Assembly: GCA_963824985.1 (NCBI GenBank)
Contig: CAWGRQ010000031.1
Location: 62,001-126,000 of the forward strand
From: JAFNAG01 sp963824985
Lineage (GTDB): Bacteria > Acidobacteriota > UBA6911
Reading direction: 5' to 3'
Length of the DNA stretch: 64,000 nt
Position 1 is the first letter of the stretch. Each line of letters opens with the position of its first letter. Below the pieces are notes generated by a model, which had not been told where the DNA came from, did not search any database, and was given only the letters and a program-made list of their open reading frames with translations. Positions 17,925 through 26,286 of the stretch are shown here, one piece after another. The position numbers were made by a program, and so were the translations under genes.

Positions 17925-18995
17925 ATGGGTGCGGAAAAGGTAAGTCGTCGCAATTTCTTTAGAAAGGCTGCCACGCTGACCGCAACATCTGCGGCCGTGT
18001 ACAGTTGGGAAGAACATGGTTTGTTAGCATACCAGGAGCGCCAGGGTGGGCCTCCGGGGCAGGGACGCGGTGGACGCGGGCCTGCCGTACCGATTCCCGA
18101 TGTCCCGGGTCCGATGCCGATGGGTAAGTTGGGAAAGCTGGAGATAAGTCGAGTAATCGCCGGGCACAACCTCGTCGTTGGTCAGGCGCATTCCCGCGAC
18201 CTCCTTTATACTTCCCAATTGCTAAGGGCTTACTTTACAGAGGAAAAGATCCTCGAAACCTTTGCCATGTACGAGAAAAAGGGCATCACCGCATCCACCG
18301 CCCGGATGGCGGCCGACATGGTCAATGTCGTCAAAAAGTACACGAAGGAGCGGGGAGGGAAAATCACGTGGCTCGCCGGGATCAGCGCGCAGCAGAATGG
18401 CGATGTATCGCGCGACGTCGATATGGCTCTCGATATGGGGGCCAAGGTAGGCTACGTCCACGGGAACACAGCCGATGCTCTGTTCAGGGCAAAGAACATC
18501 GACGCAATCGGCAAAGCGCTCGAGGCGATACGCAAGGCGAACCTCGTCGCCGGTGTCTGTTGCCACCTCATCGATGTGCCGATGGCGCTCGATAAGGCGG
18601 GCATCAAACCGGATTTCTATATGAAAACTTTTAACAGCGGCAATTATTGGAGTGCGGGGCCTCCAAAGGAACCGGATCCGAACTGGAAACCCTCGGAGAC
18701 AGAGCTTGCCCAGGCGGAATACGGGGTTTGGGGGAACCATAACAATCTCTGGGATACCACTCCGAAGCAGACCGCAGCCTTTATGGCGAACATCAAGGTG
18801 CCGTGGATTGGATTCAAGATTCTGGCGGCCGGGGCGCTGCCTCCGCGGGATGCGCTGACGTATGCCTTTAAGAACGGATGCGATTTCATTTGTGTGGGCA
18901 TGTACGATTTCCAGGTCGCGGATAACGTCAACATGGCCAAACAACTCCTTCAGGATAAGGACAAGCTTGGCAGAACCCGCCCCTGGCTGGCATAG
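17925..18995 (+). CDS. Tat-exported TIM-barrel (aldo-keto-reductase-like) protein, function unknown
   Basis: 356 residues. The N-terminus has a twin-arginine signal (VSRRNFFRKA followed by a hydrophobic TLTATSAAVYSW), so it should be exported folded. A Gly/Pro-rich linker (~38-60) follows, then a fold with alternating helix/strand segments (ISRVIAGHNLVVGQ, ITWLAGISAQQNGD, VGYVHGNTADALF, LVAGVCCHLIDVPM, PWIGFKILAAGALPP, GCDFICVGMYDFQVAD) that reads like a degenerate aldo-keto reductase/TIM barrel. The classical Asp-Tyr-Lys-His AKR tetrad is not evident, so I do not assign oxidoreductase activity. SD GGGAGG precedes ATG 17925. A strong terminator follows the stop. Confidence 0.6.
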   Translation: MGAEKVSRRNFFRKAATLTATSAAVYSWEEHGLLAYQERQGGPPGQGRGGRGPAVPIPDVPGPMPMGKLGKLEISRVIAGHNLVVGQAHSRDLLYTSQLLRAYFTEEKILETFAMYEKKGITASTARMAADMVNVVKKYTKERGGKITWLAGISAQQNGDVSRDVDMALDMGAKVGYVHGNTADALFRAKNIDAIGKALEAIRKANLVAGVCCHLIDVPMALDKAGIKPDFYMKTFNSGNYWSAGPPKEPDPNWKPSETELAQAEYGVWGNHNNLWDTTPKQTAAFMANIKVPWIGFKILAAGALPPRDALTYAFKNGCDFICVGMYDFQVADNVNMAKQLLQDKDKLGRTRPWLA

Positions 18996-19020
18996 GGGAT
19001 CGAGCCACACCACAGTAATG

Positions 19021-19078
19021 GAAGCCGCAGACGGCCACCGACCAAAATGACGGGAGGCCGTCTGCGGCTTCTTGTTTT
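19021..19078 (+). terminator. Rho-independent terminator after the Tat-exported protein
   Basis: A perfect 16-bp stem (19021-19036 with 19056-19071), 19-nt loop, followed by TTGTTTT. It lies 26 bp past the stop at 18995. The stem is symmetrical and could also work on the minus strand, but the T-tract favours the plus strand. Confidence 0.85.
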
Positions 19079-19233
19079 GAAGGTACACTCTTTGGCATCA
19101 GGCTCGACGACAGGCAGTTGTTAGCCCTGGCTGATTTCTGCGCCGCCCAAGCCTACCTGGACACTCCTGAGCCTCCCGGGACCAGGGGGGCCTGAAACAG
19201 CAATCTCCAATCCCTTATGAGGCAAGGGCAGGG

Positions 19234-20588
19234 CTAGGAGCCTCCCTGGTGAGGCCGCCGGCCGCCGGATGCCTGCATCCGATATACCAAAGAGATGGCC
19301 AGCAACCACGGGATCCCGGCAACCCAGGCGACCCGCATCCCGGGTAGAAACGCCATCGTGATCATCACACCCGCGAGAATGAAAAAACCCGCTATCGAAG
19401 CATAGGCCGCGCGCGATTTCCGAAAGCGGACGTGGGTGGCCAGGATGACCAGCCAGCAGAAAATGGCGCCGAATAGTGAAACACCAAGCATATAGACATA
19501 GGCCGTGTCGGCGAAAAGCTGATAGATCAGGGCGGCGATGCCCAGCCCGGCGCTGGAAATCAGGACCGCGTTGCGCGGCACGCCGCGCGCCGACAGCCGT
19601 CCGAGCCAGGCCGGAGCCTGTCCCGATCTCGCCAGCGAAAAGAGCATGCGCGAGGCCGTATAGAGATTGGCATTGATGCTCGTGAGCGCCGCCGTCAGCA
19701 CCACCAGATTCATCAGGCCGGCGGCGCCGGGGATACCGATCTTTCGGTAGACAAGCACGAAGGGGCTCTCGGTGATGCCGGCCTGAGTCCACGGGACGAT
19801 CCCCACCAGGATCGTCATGCTCCCGACATAGAAGAGCGCCAGTCGCGCCATGATCCGACGCAGGGCCCTGGGCACGGTGGTCTCGGGATCCCTGGCTTCC
19901 CCCCGCCGACAGCGGCGGCCTCAAGCCCATAAAAGCTGAATATGGCCATCGTGACCGCGGCCCAGACACCAGTCGCGCCTTTGGGGAAGAACCCTCCATA
20001 CCCGGTGTAGGCCTCCAGGCTCCGACGTTCCACACCGATGCCGCCAAACAGCACCACCCCGAAAACCAGCAGGAAACAAATCGCCAGAACTTTGATCAGT
20101 GAAAACCAGTATTCAAACTCGCCGAAACTGCCGACATTCAGGATGTTCACAACCAGTAGAACGATGGAGAAGCCGGCGATCCAGACCCAGGAGGGGGTCT
20201 CCGGCAGCCAGTACCGGCAGTAAATAGCCGCGGCGACGATCTGGCCGCCAATGGCAATGATCTGGGCCACGCTGTAAGTGTAGCGCGTCACCAGCCCGGC
20301 CCAGGGCCCGAGGTAATGCTCCGCATAGGCTCCGAAGGACCCGGCCATCGGGTGGGCCGCCGCCATCTCGGAAAGCGCCAGCATCACCAGGTAGGTAATC
20401 AGGCTGCCAATGACGTAGGAAACAATAACCCCGGGTCCCGCCATCTGGACCGAGATGCCGCTCCCAAGAAACAATCCGGTCCCGATCGATTGTCCGATGG
20501 CGATCATGCTTAGCAGCCGCACGGACAATTCGCGCTTCAGCCCGACTTCCCTATCCTCGAACCTTCCCTCACCTGCCGCCATGGCCAA
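19234..20588 (-). pseudogene. APC-superfamily amino-acid permease, one frameshift
   Basis: Two overlapping frames together make a roughly 450-residue amino-acid permease. The first (20588 down to about 19900) holds IAIGQSIGTGLFLGSG (the family's substrate-binding unwound helix 1), GPGVIVSYVIGSLITYLVM, and helices to VTMAIFSFYGLEAA. The second (to 19234) continues with ALRRIMARLALFYVGSM, SINANLYTASRMLFSLA and four further hydrophobic helices. The break is a one-base shift at a run of six G/C near 19895-19900. All membrane segments are preserved on both sides, so an assembly indel is likely. It would be an inner-membrane H+-coupled amino-acid importer (GABA/lysine permease branch). It lies downstream of AOR on the same strand, separated by a palindromic repeat. 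Confidence 0.82.
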
Positions 20589-20605
20589 TTAATCCCGTCC
20601 CCCGC

Positions 20606-20685
20606 AAAAAAGGGGACATTCCGAATTTCCTCGCAATCCATTCATATATCGCATGATACCGAATAATCAGGAATGTCCCCTTTTT
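20606..20685. repeat. REP-like palindrome, GGGGACATTCC arms
   Basis: Perfect 16-bp inverted repeat (20607-20622 and 20670-20685) with a 47-nt centre. The outer flanks CCCGTCCCC/GGGGACGGG extend the symmetry. It lies between the AOR stop and the permease start. The GGGGAC core recurs in palindromes at 33689 and 51651. Confidence 0.75.
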
Positions 20686-20704
20686 GGGGACGGGGAGTGG
20701 GTTG

Positions 20705-22480
20705 CTATGTCCAGCCCTTCTCTTTGTAGTAGTCGGCAACCAGCCGCTTGATGTCGATGGAGGTTCCCTGCACCGGCCCGTCGGGAATCGGACGGTCGAT
20801 GAAGCGGGCCGGGAGCGTGTCCTCTTCCCTGCGCAGACCCTCGCGCAGATTGAATTGTCGCTCGACCTGACTGACATGGGAACAGGCAGCGTAAAGCTCC
20901 GCGGCGGTGATGTCCTTGCCGAGCAGGCCGGAGTAGGCTTCGGCGGCCAGGTCGAAATCGATCACATCCATGCAGCAGGAGATATTTTTGCAGATGGTGA
21001 TGCTGTCCGAGAGCAGCCCCAGGTGCTCGGCATAGTTGACCAGCGCGCCTTTGCCTTCGTCCGCCAGCCGGTGTGCAGCCTGTCGGCAGCCCACGCGCCG
21101 CAATGCCAGGTCTTCGTCCCCGGTAAGCTCAATCATCGGTTCGCCGCGGTAATGGTCGCCCCCCCGGGAGTTGACCGCGTTCATCAGGGCATATCCCTTG
21201 ATGCCGCGTGGATCCGCGGAGAACAATTCCAGTCCTTTGACCTCCGCGGTAAGCTTTTTCGCTTCGGGACCGAAAGTTTCGGCAACCCGCCGGGTGCCTT
21301 CGGCCAGCAGGTTTCCGATGCCGGTCCGGCGGGCGATGATTTCAGGGAGACGCAAAAGCGCTTCGCGTGAGCCCCAGGAGAGATCGATGCCGTCTACATC
21401 CGCATCGGAAATCACTCCCTCATGCCTGCATTCCATCAGCCATGCGATCACCTCCCCTGTGCTGATGCAATCGAGACCGAGGCGGTTTACGGCGTTGGAA
21501 ACGCCGACCGCAAGCTCCAGATCCGAGTTGCCGCACTTGACCGTGAATGCAGCCTGCGCTTCATACTCGGGACCTTCGCCTTCGTTGTAGCGCGTGTAGT
21601 TATACCGGGAACAGTAAATGTTGCAGTTGTAGCAGGACTTCGACTTGACCACATGATCTCTGCGCAAAGCTTCCGCATTGACCTTCTTCAGGTCCGCAAA
21701 GACCGTGCTGCGATAATGGTATGCGGGCAGCACCCCCATGCTGGCGAGCGAATCCATGATGCGGGTCGTGCCATACAGGCGGCGCGACTCAAACTCGCGA
21801 TGCCCTTCGATGTTTGCCTGCAACTGTGCGCAGGTTTTCTTGAACCGCTCCGGGTCCGCCGGCCTGACCGGCCGGTCGCCGCGCACCACGATCGCCTTGA
21901 GCTTCTTCGAGCCCATAACCGCGCCCATGCCGGTCCGCCCGGCCGCACGGGCGAGGTTGCAGGAGATGATCGCGTAGCGGACCAGGTTCTCGCCGGCCGG
22001 CCCGATGGCGGCGATCTGCAGATCGGGGTCGTGCAACTCCCCGCGCAGCCGGGTGGTAGTCTCGGTGATATCCAAGCCCGTCAGATGCGAGGCATCCCGG
22101 ATCTCGACCCGGTCATTGTCGATGAACAGGTAAACCCAGCGTTCCGAAGCGCCCGTAAACACGATTTGATCGTGCCCCGCCCAGCGCAATTCCGGAGCAA
22201 AGAAACCGCGCGCACCCGAGTCTCCCAGGTATCCGGTCAGCGGGCTCTTGGCGCTGGCAATAAAACGGCACGTGGCAATCCACTCGCTCCCGGTCAACGG
22301 ACCGGTTGCGATGCAGAGAATATTATCCGGCCCGAGCGGATCGATCCCAGGCCTCAATTCCTGCAGCAGGGTCACGCTGTTCCAGGTCCGGCCGCCGATT
22401 CCCTGGTCCGGTGTCTGGGTCCGGCTGATCCGGCCTTCCGTCAGGTCGATGCGCAGGCAATTGCCCCGATAAATGCTCAT
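20705..22480 (-). CDS. aor: Tungsten-containing aldehyde:ferredoxin oxidoreductase
   Basis: About 591 residues from ATG 22480, which overlaps the ferredoxin stop as ATGA and follows GAGGG; an in-frame upstream start is therefore unlikely. AOR-family features: N-terminal GNCLRIDLTEGRIS, the pterin-binding region with SGARGFFAPELRWAGHD, GRTGMGAVMGSKKLKAI, the cluster motif CYNCNIYC (Cys 283, 286, 290 in this numbering), NRLGLDCISTGEVIAW, and KGLELFSADPRG with NSRGGDHYRG. The enzyme would oxidise an aldehyde to the acid on a W-bispterin centre and pass electrons to ferredoxin. The paired four-cluster ferredoxin resembles the AorA/AorB pair of Aromatoleum or YdhY/YdhV of enterics. A FAD/NAD subunit (AorC) is absent from the window. 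Substrate unknown. Confidence 0.9.
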   Translation of the reverse strand: MSIYRGNCLRIDLTEGRISRTQTPDQGIGGRTWNSVTLLQELRPGIDPLGPDNILCIATGPLTGSEWIATCRFIASAKSPLTGYLGDSGARGFFAPELRWAGHDQIVFTGASERWVYLFIDNDRVEIRDASHLTGLDITETTTRLRGELHDPDLQIAAIGPAGENLVRYAIISCNLARAAGRTGMGAVMGSKKLKAIVVRGDRPVRPADPERFKKTCAQLQANIEGHREFESRRLYGTTRIMDSLASMGVLPAYHYRSTVFADLKKVNAEALRRDHVVKSKSCYNCNIYCSRYNYTRYNEGEGPEYEAQAAFTVKCGNSDLELAVGVSNAVNRLGLDCISTGEVIAWLMECRHEGVISDADVDGIDLSWGSREALLRLPEIIARRTGIGNLLAEGTRRVAETFGPEAKKLTAEVKGLELFSADPRGIKGYALMNAVNSRGGDHYRGEPMIELTGDEDLALRRVGCRQAAHRLADEGKGALVNYAEHLGLLSDSITICKNISCCMDVIDFDLAAEAYSGLLGKDITAAELYAACSHVSQVERQFNLREGLRREEDTLPARFIDRPIPDGPVQGTSIDIKRLVADYYKEKGWT

Positions 22481-22995
22481 GAGTCGACCCTCGCGCCGCA
22501 ACACCAGTCGTGACGAATCGGTTCGCCGAGCACACGCGCATAGACGGCGCGCTTTTGCGCGGGACCTCCTTCGCTTCCCATGAAGGGTCGCAAGGGTTGT
22601 TCCCGGGCCTCCTCAACATAGGCGAGGCATTGCGTGGGACAGACCTTCACGCAGGCTGGGGCGCCTGCGCACAGGTCGCAGAATAGCGGCAAGCCATCGT
22701 AAAATCCGACAGCACCGATCGGGCAGGCCTCCACGCACACCCGGCACCCGCCGCAAAGCGCCGCGTCCAGGACAATCTGGCCCTGACCGCCGACCGTCAA
22801 CGCCTCGGTCGGACACTCCAGACACGGTTTTTCCAGGCAACTGAGACAGGCAACGGCCAGATCGATACCGGTCTCCTCCAGCTTGGCGACGCGGATGCGG
22901 GCCATCACGGGGGAGACAGCCGTAAAATGGGACGAACTGCAGGCCACCTCGCACATTCGGCAGCCTACACAGGTTTGGAGTTCGCAAACGATCAT
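22477..22995 (-). CDS. Polyferredoxin with four [4Fe-4S] clusters, AOR partner
   Basis: 172 residues of the DMSO-reductase-beta/HycB/AorA type. Sixteen cysteines occur in four sets: CVGCRMCEVAC; CLSCLEKPCLEC; CGGCRVCVEACP; CDLCAGAPACVKVCP. This arrangement gives a wire of four [4Fe-4S] clusters able to take electrons from AOR. No signal peptide, so cytoplasmic. The stop codon overlaps the AOR start by ATGA (translational coupling, hence a near-equal subunit ratio), and the upstream TIGR04076 gene ends 7 bp before its start, so the three form an operon. Confidence 0.92.
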   Translation of the reverse strand: MIVCELQTCVGCRMCEVACSSSHFTAVSPVMARIRVAKLEETGIDLAVACLSCLEKPCLECPTEALTVGGQGQIVLDAALCGGCRVCVEACPIGAVGFYDGLPLFCDLCAGAPACVKVCPTQCLAYVEEAREQPLRPFMGSEGGPAQKRAVYARVLGEPIRHDWCCGARVDS

Positions 22996-23002
22996 GATTG
23001 TG

Positions 23003-23641
23003 TCATTCCATGCGCTCGATGCGCAGAATCACATTGCCCGCGGGATCTGGACACAGTACCCGGCAGTCTTCCTTCAGCCAGTCTCCCTCCACCAGAGCGC
23101 GTTGCTTGGCCGGCAGCAGCGGCAGAGCTGCCTGCAGAGCATAAAGACACAGGTGCTTCCCTGCCGGAATATAGAGACGCCCGCTGCGCAGGATAAAATG
23201 GTCTCCCGGCTTCATGCGTGACGTGCAATGCCCATCGACCGATTCCACTGCGATGCGCAGACTCTTCAATCCGTTTTCATCCGGAAATGCCACCGACTCC
23301 CTATTGTCCGTGCCGCTCGTCCTGGCGGGAATGGCGGCATCCTCCCCATTTCTCCTGACCTTGCCGGTTCGTTCGATTTTGAAAATGACCCGCCCGTTCG
23401 GGTCGGGACACTGGGCGTGGTGAACGCGCCACATCCAATCTTCATCTTTGGCCTCGGCGATCTCCCGCTCCTTCGCCGTGATCAGGGGCATCAGGCTCTG
23501 CAAGGCCCACAGGCAGATATAGCCCCCTTCAGGAATCCGGATGTCGCCCTCGCTCACAAAAAAGCAGTCGCCGGGTTTCATGGGCGGCTCGGCGGTGCAC
23601 GTCCCCATTACCTTCTTGACGGTTATCTTCAATTCGTACAC
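23003..23641 (-). CDS. Tandem TIGR04076-like protein in AOR operon
   Basis: About 212 residues from GTG 23641 (preceded by GGGAG; an ATG at 23701 would add 20 residues of atypical sequence). Two copies of a ~85-residue domain: copy 1 has VKKVMGTCTAEPPMKPGD, IPEGGYICLWALQSLMP and CPDPNGRVIFKIER; copy 2 has VESVDGHCTSRMKPGD, IPAGKHLCLYALQAALP and CPDPAGNVILRIER. This pattern (one early Cys, a Leu-rich helix, then CPDP) is that of the TIGR04076 family, small proteins often next to redox enzymes; single-copy proteins are the norm, so the duplication is notable. The conserved Cys pairs could bind metal. Function not established. Confidence 0.65.
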   Translation of the reverse strand: MYELKITVKKVMGTCTAEPPMKPGDCFFVSEGDIRIPEGGYICLWALQSLMPLITAKEREIAEAKDEDWMWRVHHAQCPDPNGRVIFKIERTGKVRRNGEDAAIPARTSGTDNRESVAFPDENGLKSLRIAVESVDGHCTSRMKPGDHFILRSGRLYIPAGKHLCLYALQAALPLLPAKQRALVEGDWLKEDCRVLCPDPAGNVILRIERME

Positions 23642-24186
23642 GCGCGACTCCCACCCAATCCGATCCCGTGCAGGCCACCAGGAGACGTGGGCACGGGTCA
23701 AGGGACGCCAAACGACGACTGCCTGCGAAAATATTCTCTTCGTGCCAGTCTTCCCGAGCCCGAATCATATTGTCCCGCGATTCCGGGTTTGGCAAATGTT
23801 TTCTTCGCGGGATGCGGCAAACAAACCGCGAAAACCTCGAAGTTCTCATGTTTCGTTTGCGGTCCTCGAGAGCTGTGCGGCTCATTTCCAGGGGCTCAAG
23901 AATCGTTGCATCAAACCGCTTTGAATGGAAGGGACTACGCGTTACATTGGCAGCATACGGGATCGCAAATTGCCATCCCCGGGGAACATGCGATGCGTGG
24001 ATGGAATGCAAGGATCGGCTCGATCTTCTTATTTTCCCTCATTGCCGACACGGCATTGATTTTCCACTGCCGCGGCGACTACTATTCCCTCATATCCGGT
24101 GAGGCCAGTGCATTGGCGCCGGGGAAGAGTCCGATCGGCACTTTACAAAGCACCCTGGTGATGAAGAACGGGCAACCAAATCAATA
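23642..24186. other. Divergent intergenic region of the AOR operon and the SDR gene
   Basis: 545 bp. No protein with coding character was recognised; the short frames here are not conserved in type. Promoters for both directions are expected, but no convincing -35/-10 pair stands out. It is a likely site for regulation shared by the AOR operon and the SDR/polyferredoxin unit. Confidence 0.4.
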
Positions 24187-25047
24187 ATGGGAACCGAAAT
24201 GATCCATTTACCGATGAGTCTTGAAAAGCTGTTGCGGATGTACGATTTCACAGGGCAGACGGTGGTTATCACGGGCGGCACCGGCGTTCTGGGGAGCGAG
24301 ATCGCTTATGCTCTGGCCGCCTGCGGCGCTCAACTCGCGATCCTCGACCTGCGCCTCGAACCCGGGGAGGTGCTCCTGGATAGACTGGGCAAAAAAGCGG
24401 AAAACGCCGCCCTGTTCCCGGTCGATGTCCTGCGGGTCGAAAGCCTTCGGGACACCGCCGGAGAAATCCTGGCCAGGTTCGGCAAGGTGGATTGTCTGGT
24501 CAACGCTGCCGGGGGCAACCAGCCGCAAGCCACGACCAGCGCAGATGCGAAGTTTTTCGACCTGCACACGGATGCGCTGCGCTGGGTTCTTGATCTCAAC
24601 ATCCTCGGGACGATCCTCCCCTGCCAGGTTTTCGGCAAGATCATGGCGGAGCGGGGCAGCGGCGTGATCCTGAACATTTCCTCAATGAACTGCTTCCGTC
24701 CTCTGACCCGCATCCCGGCCTATTCCGCGGCCAAGGCCGGGGTGAGCAACTTCACCCAGTGGCTCGCCGTGCATATGGCTCATGAATACTCGCCGCGAAT
24801 TCGGGTCAACGCCATAGCCCCCGGTTTCTTCCTAACCACCCAGAACCGATACCTGCTGCACGATCCCCAGACCGGTGACATGACCGAGCGGGGCAAATCC
24901 ATCATCGCCCACACGCCGATGGGGCGGTTCGGCGATCCAGACGATCTGCTTGGACCCGTGCTCTGGCTGCTGTCGCCGGCATCGGCCTTCGTAACCGGAA
25001 CCATCATCCCGATCGACGGCGGCTTTTCGGCATACAGCGGCGTTTGA
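24187..25047 (+). CDS. SDR oxidoreductase (mannonate/fructuronate-reductase-like)
   Basis: 286 residues, a complete classical SDR: TGGTGVLGSE cofactor loop (~29-38), Asp at the end of strand 2 (LDLR, favouring NAD), NAAGGN, Ser166, YSAAK with Tyr179 and Lys183, and the C-terminal GTIIPIDGGFSAYSGV. The long insertion between NAAGG and helix 4 and the end RFGDPDDLLGPVLWLLSP match SDRs annotated as D-mannonate oxidoreductase (UxuB-like). The likely reaction is interconversion of a sugar acid and its keto form in the cytosol. It is divergent from the AOR operon and followed, 120 bp on, by the winged-helix polyferredoxin gene. The start could also be the ATG four codons downstream. The specific substrate is uncertain. 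Confidence 0.8.
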   Translation: MGTEMIHLPMSLEKLLRMYDFTGQTVVITGGTGVLGSEIAYALAACGAQLAILDLRLEPGEVLLDRLGKKAENAALFPVDVLRVESLRDTAGEILARFGKVDCLVNAAGGNQPQATTSADAKFFDLHTDALRWVLDLNILGTILPCQVFGKIMAERGSGVILNISSMNCFRPLTRIPAYSAAKAGVSNFTQWLAVHMAHEYSPRIRVNAIAPGFFLTTQNRYLLHDPQTGDMTERGKSIIAHTPMGRFGDPDDLLGPVLWLLSPASAFVTGTIIPIDGGFSAYSGV

Positions 25048-25053
25048 GTGGCA

Positions 25054-25073
25054 CGGGGAAACACGATTCCCCG
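25054..25073 (+). terminator. Weak hairpin after the SDR gene
   Basis: Perfect 7-bp stem CGGGGAA/TTCCCCG with a 6-nt loop, 6 bp past the stop, without a T-tract. It may attenuate rather than terminate, so the downstream polyferredoxin gene could still be co-transcribed. Confidence 0.35.
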
Positions 25074-25167
25074 GGGAGTTGTTCGGTGTTCATCCGCGTT
25101 CTTCCGCGTCCTGAGATAACCAGCAATCCTTTTTCATGAGGCAAGCGGGCTGGAAGAGAGGAATCTT

Positions 25168-26286
25168 ATGGCTGATGTTTATAAAGAACTGGCCCGGCAC
25201 CTCGACAACCTGCCTGGCGGCTTTCCCGCGACTGAGAGCGGCGTGGAGATCCGGATTCTGCACCGTCTGTTCACGGAAGCGGAAGCCACGCTGGCCCTGC
25301 ACCTCGGCCTGATTCCCGTGGAAGCCGCCGTGATCGCGCGCCGTGCCGGGATCACGAGGCCCGAGGCCGAGCGACGCCTGGCGGACATGGCCCGGAAGGG
25401 CCTGATCATGAGCCTGGTCGCCGGAAACAAACCAACCCAATACATGTCGGCCCAGTTTGTCATCGGCATCTGGGAGTTTCATGTCAACGACCTTGACCAG
25501 GCCCTGATCCGCGATTTCAATGAATATATGCCGGACCTGTTCCGTGAAGCGTGGAAGGTCCCTCAATTACGCACGATTCCGGTAAACCGAAGCCTGGACC
25601 ACCGATTGACGGTCCTCTCCTATGAACGGGCGGAAGAGCTGGTCCATCAGGCTCAGAAACTGGCCGTCGCCCCCTGCATCTGCAGGCGCGAACGACATCT
25701 GGCCGGCGAGGGGTGCGGCAAAATCGAGGAAGCATGCCTCGTTTTCGGCATGGGGGCCGAATTGTACATGCGCAACGGACTCGGCCGGCAGATCGAGCGC
25801 GAGGAAGCCCTCGACATCCTGGTCCGCGCCGACGAGGCCGGACTCGTCCTGCAGCCCGGCAACTCCCAGGAAGCGATGAACATCTGCTGTTGCTGCGGTT
25901 GTTGCTGTGGTGTCCTGCGCAGCCTGAAAGCCTACCCGAAGCCGGCCGCACTGGTTTCTTCCGCGTTTATCGCCCAGCTTCAGTTGGAAACCTGCAGCGG
26001 ATGCGGCACCTGCACCACGCGCTGCCAAATGGGAGCCTTGGAGTTGAAATCAGAGCAGGCCGCGCTCAATCAGGACAAGTGCATCGGCTGCGGGCTTTGC
26101 GTCTCCACCTGCCCCACCGAATCGTTGACGCTGGCGCGCAAACCTGAGACTCAGCAGCCTCGCATCCCCAAGGACGGGGTGCGATCATTGATCGAACTCG
26201 GGCGCGCCCGCGGGCGGCTGAACACCCCGAGCCTTGCCTGGATGCTGCTCAAGTCCAAAATGGAGCGACTGCTGACTCTGCGATAA
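25168..26286 (+). CDS. Winged-helix/polyferredoxin protein with CCCCGCCCG motif
   Basis: 372 residues. Residues ~40-105 look like a winged helix (VEAAVIARRAGITRPEAERRLADMARKGLI). A middle region has CxCR cysteines (Cys170, Cys172, RRERHLAGEGCGKIEEAC) and a striking cysteine run CCCCGCCCG at 240-248. Two standard ferredoxin motifs follow, CSGCGTCTTRC (276-286) and CIGCGLCVSTCP (305-316). Altogether 3-4 iron-sulfur clusters are plausible. Such proteins occur in anaerobes near AOR or hydrogenase genes as electron carriers; the N-terminal winged helix may mediate protein or DNA contact, giving a possible redox-sensing role (inference). SD GAGG before ATG 25168. Its last 162 bp are duplicated at 33475-33636. 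Confidence 0.75.
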   Translation: MADVYKELARHLDNLPGGFPATESGVEIRILHRLFTEAEATLALHLGLIPVEAAVIARRAGITRPEAERRLADMARKGLIMSLVAGNKPTQYMSAQFVIGIWEFHVNDLDQALIRDFNEYMPDLFREAWKVPQLRTIPVNRSLDHRLTVLSYERAEELVHQAQKLAVAPCICRRERHLAGEGCGKIEEACLVFGMGAELYMRNGLGRQIEREEALDILVRADEAGLVLQPGNSQEAMNICCCCGCCCGVLRSLKAYPKPAALVSSAFIAQLQLETCSGCGTCTTRCQMGALELKSEQAALNQDKCIGCGLCVSTCPTESLTLARKPETQQPRIPKDGVRSLIELGRARGRLNTPSLAWMLLKSKMERLLTLR

